DNA from: SAR86 cluster bacterium
GTDB lineage: Bacteria > Pseudomonadota > Gammaproteobacteria > Pseudomonadales > Azotimanducaceae
DNA length: 5,730 nt
Direction of reading: 5' to 3'
Assembly: GCA_013204195.1 (NCBI GenBank)
Contig: JABMOJ010000117.1
Location: 1-5,730 of the forward strand
A program made the translations under genes and the position numbers. The notes beneath the pieces are model-generated. The model had not been told where the DNA came from, did not search any database, and saw only the letters and a program-made list of their open reading frames with translations. Shown in pieces: positions 1 to 5,415 of the stretch (position 1 is its first letter; every line of letters begins with the position of its first letter).

Positions 1-1
1 T

Positions 2-946
2 ACCAGTTGGTTGGCGGCGGGCTTGTCTGATCAAGTGCCGGGTACCACCGTTGATCGTCAGTGTGGCTCATCCCAGCAAGCCGTGCATTTTGCGGCGCAG
101 GCGGTGATGTCCGGTACCATGGATGTGGTGGTCGCCGGCGGTGTGCAAACTATGACCCAAATTCCGATTTCCTCAGCAATGCTGGCCGCAGTACCCATGG
201 GTTTCAGTGATCCGTTTTCCGGTAGCAAGGGCTGGGTGGCACGCTATGGCAATGTGCCGGTGTCACAGTTTAATTCGGCGCAGATGATTGCGGATAAATG
301 GAAGTTATCTCGTGAAGCCATGGAAGCCTATGCCCTTGAGTCTCATCGCCGCGCCTTCAGTGCCATCAAAAATGGCTATTTTGACCGAGAAATTATTCCC
401 ATGAATGGTGTCGATATGGATGAGACCCCGCGCGAGTCAACCTTGGCGCTCATGGCTAGTCTCGAGCCTCTGCAGCCAGGGGGTACGATTACAGCGGCAC
501 TGTCGAGTCAAACCTGCGATGCATCGTCAGCGGTATTAGTGGTCTCCGAGGAGGCCTTGAAGCGCTACGGTCTCACGCCCCGTGCGCGCATCGTGCACAT
601 GAGTGTCAGAGCTGAGGATCCGATTTGGATGCTCACCGCGCCCATCTCCGCCACCGCCTATGCGATGAAAAAGGCGGGCATGAAACTGTCGGATATGGAC
701 CTCGTGGAGATTAACGAGGCCTTCGCCCCTGTGCCCATGGCGTGGCTTGCAGAAACCGGCTATGACCATGCCAAGACCAACGTTAATGGCGGCGCGATCG
801 CTCTGGGACATCCCCTGGGCGCAACGGGTACCAAGTTAATGACCACGCTGCTCTACGAGTTGGAGCGCACCGGCGGCCGTTATGGCATGCAAACCATGTG
901 TGAAGGTGGCGGGCAAGCTAACGTCACCATACTGGAGCGGTTATAA
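2..946 (+). CDS. fadA6: FadA6-like steroid 3-ketoacyl-CoA thiolase, 5' end missing
   Basis: A thiolase that cleaves a 3-oxoacyl-CoA with CoA. The reading frame is open from base 2 and the start lies outside the window; 314 residues are visible and roughly 70 N-terminal ones are missing, judged from family lengths near 385-390. Visible active-site elements are the nucleophilic Cys in [11 protein letters not shown] (codon 62-64), the NEAF motif (713-724), the His of GHPLGATG (codon 809-811) and the second Cys in MCEGGG (codon 899-901), so the protein looks active. The SSQQA stretch, the QIPISSAM stretch and the closing [13 protein letters not shown] resemble mycobacterial FadA6 (Rv3556c) as I remember it. 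FadA6 is assigned to a late step of steroid C/D-ring breakdown that releases acetyl-CoA and 4-methyl-5-oxo-octanedioyl-CoA. The steroid gene neighbours support this over a plain acetyl-CoA acetyltransferase. Thiolase identity is very secure; the exact substrate is inferred. Confidence 0.9.
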   Translation, partial: TSWLAAGLSDQVPGTTVDRQCGSSQQAVHFAAQAVMSGTMDVVVAGGVQTMTQIPISSAMLAAVPMGFSDPFSGSKGWVARYGNVPVSQFNSAQMIADKWKLSREAMEAYALESHRRAFSAIKNGYFDREIIPMNGVDMDETPRESTLALMASLEPLQPGGTITAALSSQTCDASSAVLVVSEEALKRYGLTPRARIVHMSVRAEDPIWMLTAPISATAYAMKKAGMKLSDMDLVEINEAFAPVPMAWLAETGYDHAKTNVNGGAIALGHPLGATGTKLMTTLLYELERTGGRYGMQTMCEGGGQANVTILERL

Positions 947-951
947 AGGTG
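934..951 (+). promoter_or_regulatory. Shine-Dalgarno and GTG start of the first dehydrogenase gene
   Basis: GGAG at 934-937 lies inside the last thiolase codons, 11 nt before a GTG at 949-951. The thiolase stop TAA ends at 946, leaving only two bases between stop and start, which suggests translational coupling. The next in-frame candidate, ATG at 976, would remove nine residues but would still keep the whole nucleotide-binding motif, so the choice of GTG rests on this spacing. Confidence 0.5.
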
Positions 952-1842
952 GCGGGTAATAACCCGAATACCTTGATGCAGGGTCGAACGGTCATTATTA
1001 CGGGTGCCGGTGGCGGGCTCGGGCGTGGTTATGCCCTGGCGTTTGGCCTGGCCGGTGCCAATGTGGTGGTGAACGATATTAACCACGAGGCAGCGCAAAA
1101 TACCGTTGACGAAATCGTCGGTGCTGGTGGCGCGGCGCTGCTGAATACTGCTGACATTACCGATTACGCCGATGCCGGCCGAGCCGTGGCCGCGGTCATC
1201 AGCCATTTTGGTGACCTACATGTAGTGGTCAACAACGCTGGCGTGTTACGTGACCGAATGTTTGTGTCTATGACCGAAAGCGAGTGGGACCAGGTGATTA
1301 ACGTGCACCTCAAGGGGCATTTCTGCTTCAGTAGCCATGCGGTTCAGTACTGGCGCGAACAGGTCAAGAACGGCGCGGCGGTGTCTGCAAGAATCATCAA
1401 TACCTCGTCGGGGGCGGGCCTCAATGGTTCCGTTGGCCAGAGTAATTATGCAGCTGCCAAAGCTGGTATTGCCGCGTTGACCCTGAACCAGGCGGCAGAG
1501 TTGGGTCGCTATGGTATTACCGCCAATGCCCTGGCGCCTTCAGCCCGTACGGCCATGACCGAAAAAATATTCGGTGACCAAATGAAAGCGCCAGAGGATG
1601 GTGGCTTCGATCGTTTTGACCCCGCGAATGTCGCGCCCTTGGTGGTTTGGTTGGGTTCTGCAGAGTCGAGCCATATCACTGGCCGCGTGTTTGAGGTCGA
1701 AGGCGGTCGGATCTCGATTGCCGATGGCTGGCGCTCTACCGAGCCCGTGGATAAGGGCGCGCGGTGGCAGGCAGATGAGATTTCTGATGCCGTCACCGAA
1801 CTGTTGTCGCGAGAGATCGCTGCGCAGAAAGTTTACGGATAG
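949..1842 (+). CDS. SDR-family hydroxyacyl-CoA / 17beta-HSD4-like dehydrogenase
   Basis: A 297-residue NAD(P)-dependent short-chain dehydrogenase with a Rossmann fold. The cofactor motif TGAGGGLG is at residues 18-25. An Asp at residue 43, at the end of the second beta strand (VVVND), suggests NAD preference. NNAG is at 95-98 and the catalytic triad is Ser154, Tyr167 and Lys171. The position usually held by the catalytic Asn carries His120 (VHLKG), as I recall for the dehydrogenase domain of peroxisomal multifunctional enzyme type 2. A tail of about 50 residues beyond the core, ending KVYG, also fits that subgroup and the SDR Rv3548c of the mycobacterial KstR2 regulon. Context between a steroid thiolase and IpdE2 points to oxidation of a beta-hydroxyacyl-CoA intermediate of C/D-ring degradation, but the precise substrate cannot be read from sequence. 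The enzyme class is secure and the pathway role is inferred. Confidence 0.85.
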   Translation: MAGNNPNTLMQGRTVIITGAGGGLGRGYALAFGLAGANVVVNDINHEAAQNTVDEIVGAGGAALLNTADITDYADAGRAVAAVISHFGDLHVVVNNAGVLRDRMFVSMTESEWDQVINVHLKGHFCFSSHAVQYWREQVKNGAAVSARIINTSSGAGLNGSVGQSNYAAAKAGIAALTLNQAAELGRYGITANALAPSARTAMTEKIFGDQMKAPEDGGFDRFDPANVAPLVVWLGSAESSHITGRVFEVEGGRISIADGWRSTEPVDKGARWQADEISDAVTELLSREIAAQKVYG

Positions 1843-1869
1843 GGGCGGGCGGTAGCGCGTGAATAACAC

Positions 1870-3051
1870 ATGGAATTAAGCTTCAACCAGGAACAGTGCA
1901 TGATTCGCGACACTGCCGCGAGTTTTTTGGCTGAGGTTTCCAGTCCGGCAGCAGTGCGTGCCGCGATGGTGCGAGCCGAGGGTCATGACCAGCAAGCCTG
2001 GCAACGCATTTGTGATGAAATGGTTTGGCAGGCCCTGCATATTCCCGAGAGCTATGGTGGCATGGGCCTGGGCTACGTTGAACTCATAGCCTTATTAGAG
2101 CAGATGGGCCGCTTTCTGTTTTGTTCGCCTTTCTATGCAACGGTTTGTCTTGGTGCGAATGCCTTGCTGGTCGCCGGCACCGAGTCGCAGAAGACGACTT
2201 ATCTGCCGAAGATCGTTGCAGGGAGTACCGCGACACTAGCCTATACGGGTAGCAACGGCGGTTGGGGTGCCGATAGTATCGAGTTAATCGTCGCGCCCCA
2301 TAATGGCGGGGTGGTACTTAATGGCAAGTGTCGATATGTGCCCGATGGTGCCAGTGCCGAAATACTGGTGGTGGCTGCCCGCAGTAAAGGTTCTCACGGG
2401 ATGTCAGGCGTTAGCCTATTTGTACTGCCGCAGGAAACCGCCGGCTTGACGAGATCTTGGCTGCCGACCATGGATCAGACCCGCCGGCAAGCAGAGCTGG
2501 TGTTTGATAATGTGCAGCTCGACAGCGACGCCATCATGTGTGAGCCAGGCGCGGCTTGGCCGTTGTTAGAGAAGATCATCGATCTGGCTACCGTTGCGAT
2601 CGTCGCAGATCAAGTGGGGTGTGCTCAGCAAAGTCTTGATATGACCGTCAGCTATGTGTTGCAGCGAGTGCAGTTCGGGCGAGTGATCGGCTCCTACCAG
2701 GCAGTGAAACATAAATGTGCCGATATGATGGTAAAGGCAGAGTCGGCGCGTTCCGCGCTCTACTATGCCGCCTGTATTGCTGCCGAAGCCTTGGTTGACG
2801 GTGAGTTGGGTGCTGACCTCGCCAGTGCCGCCAGTGCGGCCAAGGCTTGCGGCAGTGACGCCTGCTTTTTTAATACAGGTACGGCCATCCAGCTTCACGG
2901 CGGCGTCGGGTTTACCGCCGAATATGACGTGCAGCTTTACTTCAAGCGGGCCAAGTCGAGCGAGACCTTTCTCGGTGACAGCGCCTATCATCGTGAGCGT
3001 CTGGCGCAGCGTTTGCTTGATGAGGGGGCTGGCGATGAAATTAACCTTTAG
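1870..3051 (+). CDS. ipdE2: IpdE2-like acyl-CoA dehydrogenase, beta (non-catalytic) subunit
   Basis: A 393-residue acyl-CoA dehydrogenase-fold protein: N-terminal helical domain (about 1-115), middle beta domain (about 118-225) and C-terminal helical domain (about 230-385). It keeps the FAD-contact motifs, Arg266 with FG at 269-270 and Gln277 (RVQFG...SYQ), and QLHGGVGF at 341-348. It lacks both known positions for the catalytic base: Ala240 stands where isovaleryl-CoA dehydrogenase has Glu254, and Gly369 (FLGD) stands where medium-chain enzymes have YEG. The middle domain also lacks the usual SEPxAGSD stretch. These are traits of beta subunits of steroid alpha2beta2 dehydrogenases, and the partner gene follows directly. 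With IpdE1 it would dehydrogenate 5OH-HIP-CoA. It is longer than mycobacterial IpdE2/FadE33 (about 320 residues as I recall). The gene begins 27 bp after the previous stop, and no convincing Shine-Dalgarno precedes the ATG. Another steroid beta subunit (FadE family) is the main alternative. Confidence 0.82.
   Translation: MELSFNQEQCMIRDTAASFLAEVSSPAAVRAAMVRAEGHDQQAWQRICDEMVWQALHIPESYGGMGLGYVELIALLEQMGRFLFCSPFYATVCLGANALLVAGTESQKTTYLPKIVAGSTATLAYTGSNGGWGADSIELIVAPHNGGVVLNGKCRYVPDGASAEILVVAARSKGSHGMSGVSLFVLPQETAGLTRSWLPTMDQTRRQAELVFDNVQLDSDAIMCEPGAAWPLLEKIIDLATVAIVADQVGCAQQSLDMTVSYVLQRVQFGRVIGSYQAVKHKCADMMVKAESARSALYYAACIAAEALVDGELGADLASAASAAKACGSDACFFNTGTAIQLHGGVGFTAEYDVQLYFKRAKSSETFLGDSAYHRERLAQRLLDEGAGDEINL
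3022..3037 (+). promoter_or_regulatory. Shine-Dalgarno that fixes the ipdE1 start
   Basis: GAGGGGG at 3022-3028 lies six bases before the ATG at 3035-3037, within the last codons of ipdE2. An in-frame ATG at 3020-3022 overlaps this purine tract and has no site of its own at a suitable distance, so 3035 is preferred. The resulting N-terminus, MKLTFSDEAEAF, matches the usual beginning of the family. Confidence 0.65.
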
Positions 3052-4222
3052 TGACGAAGCCGAAGCGTTTCGGCAGAAAATAGCCAGTTGGCTTGCGGAA
3101 AACCTCGGCGGTGAGTTTGCTGAACTTCGTGGTCGTGGTGGCCCAGGTGATGAGCACTCGTTGGTGTCTGAGCGTAAAGCCTGGGAAGCGCGTTTACATG
3201 CCGGTGGTTGGACCGGCATTGGCTGGCCAAAAAATGAGGGTGGGCAGGGTGCTTCCCTAGAGCAGCAGGTGATCTTTCACGAGGAATATGCGCGAGCCGG
3301 CGGCCCAGGACGCATGGGCCATATCGGTGAAACCTTGGTCGGACCCACATTAATTGCTTTTGGCAGCGAGGCACAGAAACGCCGCTTCCTGCCCGGTATC
3401 CTCCAGGGCCTGGTGTTTTGGTGTCAGGGTTATTCAGAGCCTAACGCCGGCTCTGATCTGGCAAATGTTAAAACCCGGGCGACTTTCCATGCCGAGCGGA
3501 ACGAATGGACGCTGTCGGGTCAGAAGGTCTGGACCTCGCTGGCCCATGAGTCGCAATATTGTTTCGTTCTGGCGCGCACAGACCCGACATCGGTCGGTCA
3601 TAAGGGACTTGGTTTTTTTCTGGTCAATCTGCAGCAAGCCGGTGTTGTCGTGCGCCCGATAGAGCAGCTGACGGGCACCTGTGAATTCAATGAGGTGTTT
3701 TTTGACGAAGCGGTTTGTGCTGATGCGGATCGCGTTGGTGCGGTCGATGGCGGTTGGCAGGTTGCAATGGGCTTGCTGGGCTTTGAGCGTGGCGCCTCGA
3801 CCCTGGGCCAGCAGATGCTGTTCAAGAACGAGCTGGCTGACATTATCCGCCATGCCAAGCGCAATGGCGCCGCCCGAGATCCGATGTTGCGCCAACGTAT
3901 CGCTGATGCAGAAATTGGCTTGCGAATCATGCGGGCCAACAGTTTGCGTATGTTGTCTGGCAGCAGTGACGGAAGCCTGCAGAAAGAAGCCATGATTTAT
4001 AAGCTCTACTGGGCCACCTGGCATCGCAATCTTGGCAAGCTGGCCATGGACGTCCTTGGCGCCGAAAGCGAAATCGTCGAGCAGGCGCCCTATGGTTTGA
4101 GTCGCCTGCAGGCCATGTATCTGTTTAGTCGGGCAGACACCATTTATGGTGGTACCAATCAAATTCAGAGAAACATCATTGCCGAGAGAGCACTGGGCAT
4201 GCCCCGTGAACCTCGTGGCTAG
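3035..4222 (+). CDS. ipdE1: IpdE1-like acyl-CoA dehydrogenase, alpha (catalytic) subunit
   Basis: A 395-residue flavin-dependent acyl-CoA dehydrogenase that closely resembles mycobacterial IpdE1 (FadE30, Rv3560c) along its length as I recall that sequence. Examples are GGPG near residue 35, WCQGYSEPNAGSDLA (129-143), GQKVWTSLAH (162-171) and the closing RADTIYGGTNQIQRNIIAER. The catalytic base is most likely Glu251 in GFERGASTLGQQ, matching isovaleryl-CoA dehydrogenase Glu254; the medium-chain position reads Gly372 (YGGT). The FAD motif RxxFGxxxxxxQ is absent here but present in the adjacent IpdE2, so the two should share a composite active site in an alpha2beta2 enzyme. The known mycobacterial reaction is introduction of a double bond into the propionyl side chain of 5OH-HIP-CoA. 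The first 17 bp overlap ipdE2, which favours coupled, equimolar synthesis. Family and subunit type are confident; the substrate is inferred. Confidence 0.9.
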   Translation: MKLTFSDEAEAFRQKIASWLAENLGGEFAELRGRGGPGDEHSLVSERKAWEARLHAGGWTGIGWPKNEGGQGASLEQQVIFHEEYARAGGPGRMGHIGETLVGPTLIAFGSEAQKRRFLPGILQGLVFWCQGYSEPNAGSDLANVKTRATFHAERNEWTLSGQKVWTSLAHESQYCFVLARTDPTSVGHKGLGFFLVNLQQAGVVVRPIEQLTGTCEFNEVFFDEAVCADADRVGAVDGGWQVAMGLLGFERGASTLGQQMLFKNELADIIRHAKRNGAARDPMLRQRIADAEIGLRIMRANSLRMLSGSSDGSLQKEAMIYKLYWATWHRNLGKLAMDVLGAESEIVEQAPYGLSRLQAMYLFSRADTIYGGTNQIQRNIIAERALGMPREPRG

Positions 4223-4224
4223 CA

Positions 4225-4250
4225 CCGCGCGCGGCGATTGACTCGCGCGA
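4225..4250. repeat. Two GC-rich palindromes before ipdF
   Basis: The 49-bp gap between ipdE1 and ipdF contains the perfect palindrome CCGCGCGCGG (4225-4234) and a second one, TCGCGCGA (4243-4250). CGCGCG at 4226-4231 can pair with CGCGCG at 4244-4249 around a 12-nt loop. No T tract follows, so it does not look like an intrinsic terminator. It could be an mRNA-processing or stabilising hairpin, a protein-binding site, or chance in GC-rich DNA. Confidence 0.35.
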
Positions 4251-4260
4251 CGCTTGATTA

Positions 4261-4274
4261 AGGAGAGCAGTATG
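4261..4274 (+). promoter_or_regulatory. Strong Shine-Dalgarno and ATG start of ipdF
   Basis: AGGAG at 4261-4265 (within TTAAGGAGAG) is followed six bases later by the ATG at 4272-4274. This rules out the in-frame TTG at 4254, which would place the ribosome-binding sequence inside the coding region. It is one of the two clearest ribosome-binding sites in the window, with that of infC. Confidence 0.75.
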
Positions 4275-5063
4275 GCGTTGAAACAACCCCCAGCCTACGT
4301 GGCAGGTCACAACTTATTGCAGGGCAAGAGTGTGCTGATTACCGCAGCGGCCGGTGCCGGCATCGGTTTTGCCGCCGCAAAACGGGCGGCGGAAGAGGGC
4401 GCACGAGGCGTCATGATCAGCGATATTCATGCTGGCCGACTAGAGAAAGCCGTCACGCTGCTCCGTGAAGTGACGGGCCTGAATGAAATTTATGGCCAGC
4501 TGGCGAACGTTACCGTCGAGCAAGAGGTTCAGGCCTTGGTGGATGGCGCCGAACAGACCCTAGATGGCGTCGATGTCCTGATTAATAACGCCGGTCTGGG
4601 TGGTACTCGGTTACTGGTTGATATGGCAGATGACGAATGGGCGCGAGTGCTGGATGTGACCCTGACGGGCACCATGCGCATGACGCGGGCTATGTTGCGT
4701 AAAATGCAGCCTCGTGGTGCCGGCGTGATCGTTAACAACGCCTCCGTACTTGGCTGGCGGGCGCAGCAAGAGCAATGCCATTATGCTGCCGCCAAAGCCG
4801 GTGTGATGGCCTTGACCCGTTGCTCGGCACTCGAGGCCGCCGACTATGGCGTGCGCATTAACGCAGTCTCGCCGAGCATCGCGTTCCACGAGTTCCTGAT
4901 AAAAACCACGCCCATCGAATTATTAGAAGCCTTGGCCGCCAAGGAAGCTTTTGGTCGTGCGGCGGAAGTGTGGGAGGTCGCGAATGTCATGATGTTCCTG
5001 GCATCCGACTATTCCAGTTATATGACCGGTGAGATTGTCCCTGTGTCCAGTCAGCACGCCTGA
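4272..5063 (+). CDS. ipdF: IpdF-like SDR acting on the 5-hydroxyl of C/D-ring CoA esters
   Basis: A 263-residue short-chain dehydrogenase. The catalytic Ser158, Tyr171 and Lys175 lie in NNASVLGWRAQ followed by HYAAAKAGVMALTRCSA, and INNAG is present. The cofactor loop reads TAAAGAGIG (residues 24-32), with Ala in place of the first Gly of the usual TGxxxGxG, and the usual catalytic Asn position is Thr130. Mycobacterial IpdF (Rv3559c), as I remember it, shares the TAAAG loop, the SVLGWRAQ block, INAVSPSIA, and a C-terminus of the form SxQH plus one residue. Here the protein ends SSQHA, so it is full length. IpdF is assigned to oxidation of the ring 5-hydroxyl of a bicyclic indene-carboxyl-CoA to give HIEC-CoA, the substrate route to ring opening by EchA20 and IpdAB. 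It closes the operon, and thrS-derived sequence begins within about two bases of its stop codon. Confidence 0.9.
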   Translation: MALKQPPAYVAGHNLLQGKSVLITAAAGAGIGFAAAKRAAEEGARGVMISDIHAGRLEKAVTLLREVTGLNEIYGQLANVTVEQEVQALVDGAEQTLDGVDVLINNAGLGGTRLLVDMADDEWARVLDVTLTGTMRMTRAMLRKMQPRGAGVIVNNASVLGWRAQQEQCHYAAAKAGVMALTRCSALEAADYGVRINAVSPSIAFHEFLIKTTPIELLEALAAKEAFGRAAEVWEVANVMMFLASDYSSYMTGEIVPVSSQHA

Positions 5064-5064
5064 G

Positions 5065-5369
5065 CCAGTTCATGTGGTCGTGCTGAATATGCCGGGTAGT
5101 CCGTCGATATATTGTGGCGCCGAGCTTAACACCTTGAATAAACAGGCTTTCGAGTCGAATCAGGCTTGAGAAATGAGCAGATCGGCTTTAAAATGCGCGA
5201 GCACTCGATTCAGCGCGTGCCTTACTTGATCGTCGTCGGTGATCGGGAAGTCAAAAATGGCGAAATCGCGGTCCGCGCTCGCAATGGAGATGACCTGGGT
5301 TCGATGTCGGTAGAAGATTTTTCACGACTATTGCAAATTGATGTCGAAAAAATGGGAAGAGTTGCCTGA
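5065..5369 (+). pseudogene. thrS: 3' remnant of threonyl-tRNA synthetase gene, frameshifted
   Basis: Translation from 5065 gives PVHVVVLNM and, further on, [12 protein letters not shown], matching the anticodon-binding domain of ThrRS (PVQVVVLNI...YxxELxxxLxKxGFRV). At about 5145 the match jumps one frame: [20 protein letters not shown] followed by [13 protein letters not shown], then [13 protein letters not shown], to a stop at 5367-5369. Restoring one G in the CAGGC around 5143-5147 would join the frames. The first frame otherwise ends at TGA 5167-5169, and the second has TAA at 5139-5141. Other decay is visible: the conserved Asp of SDLRNEK is Gly, and the NITDxQ region is altered (NMPGSPS). 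Only about 100 of about 640 codons are present, with no catalytic core. A 67-codon frame from TTG 5166 remains open but has no suitable ribosome-binding site. In many bacteria infC directly follows thrS, and promoters for infC lie within thrS, which may explain retention of this piece. Confidence 0.88.
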
Positions 5370-5382
5370 AAGTGGGTATACT
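5354..5382 (+). promoter_or_regulatory. Possible infC promoter (-10 TATACT)
   Basis: TATACT at 5377-5382 matches the sigma-70 -10 consensus at five of six positions and lies 30 bp before the infC start, which would give a leader of about 25 nt. No good -35 box is found at 16-18 bp upstream (TGGGAA at 5353-5358 is the nearest match), and an exact extended -10 TGn is absent. It lies just after the thrS stop codon. This is a tentative call from base pattern and position only. Confidence 0.35.
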
Positions 5383-5400
5383 CGCCGCCTCGACAGGTAG

Positions 5401-5415
5401 AGGAGAAACGGAATT
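5401..5415 (+). promoter_or_regulatory. Shine-Dalgarno and AUU start of infC
   Basis: AGGAG at 5401-5405 is seven bases before ATT at 5413-5415. The in-frame stop TAG at 5398-5400 leaves no room for an ATG, GTG or TTG ahead of the conserved N-terminus, so ATT is the start. AUU is the classic infC start codon: IF3 itself rejects non-canonical start codons, so the gene represses its own translation when IF3 is plentiful. Confidence 0.85.

Noticed and set aside
1123..1130. GCTGGTGG, identical to the E. coli Chi site
   Set aside because: A single 8-mer in GC-rich coding DNA is expected by chance, and Chi sequences differ between lineages.
1843..1869. Possible internal promoter or KstR2-type operator before ipdE2
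   Set aside because: The 27-bp gap holds no inverted CAAG/CTTG-type repeat and no -35/-10 pair; it looks like a simple intra-operon spacer.
2765..3034. Upstream extension of the ipdE1 frame by 90 codons inside ipdE2
   Set aside because: The extension does not resemble an acyl-CoA dehydrogenase N-terminus, while ATG 3035 has a good Shine-Dalgarno and matches family starts.
2566..3219. Minus-strand open frame of 217 codons across the ipdE2/ipdE1 joint
   Set aside because: It overlaps two confident genes and its translation has low-complexity Pro/Ser/Arg runs without family resemblance.
3434..4225. Long minus-strand open frame (263 codons) opposite ipdE1
   Set aside because: It is antisense to a strongly conserved acyl-CoA dehydrogenase, shows no recognisable domain, and such frames are common opposite GC-rich genes.
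5064..5144. Possible terminator or untranslated spacer after ipdF
   Set aside because: No GC stem followed by a T tract was found, and the stretch is explained as degraded thrS coding sequence.
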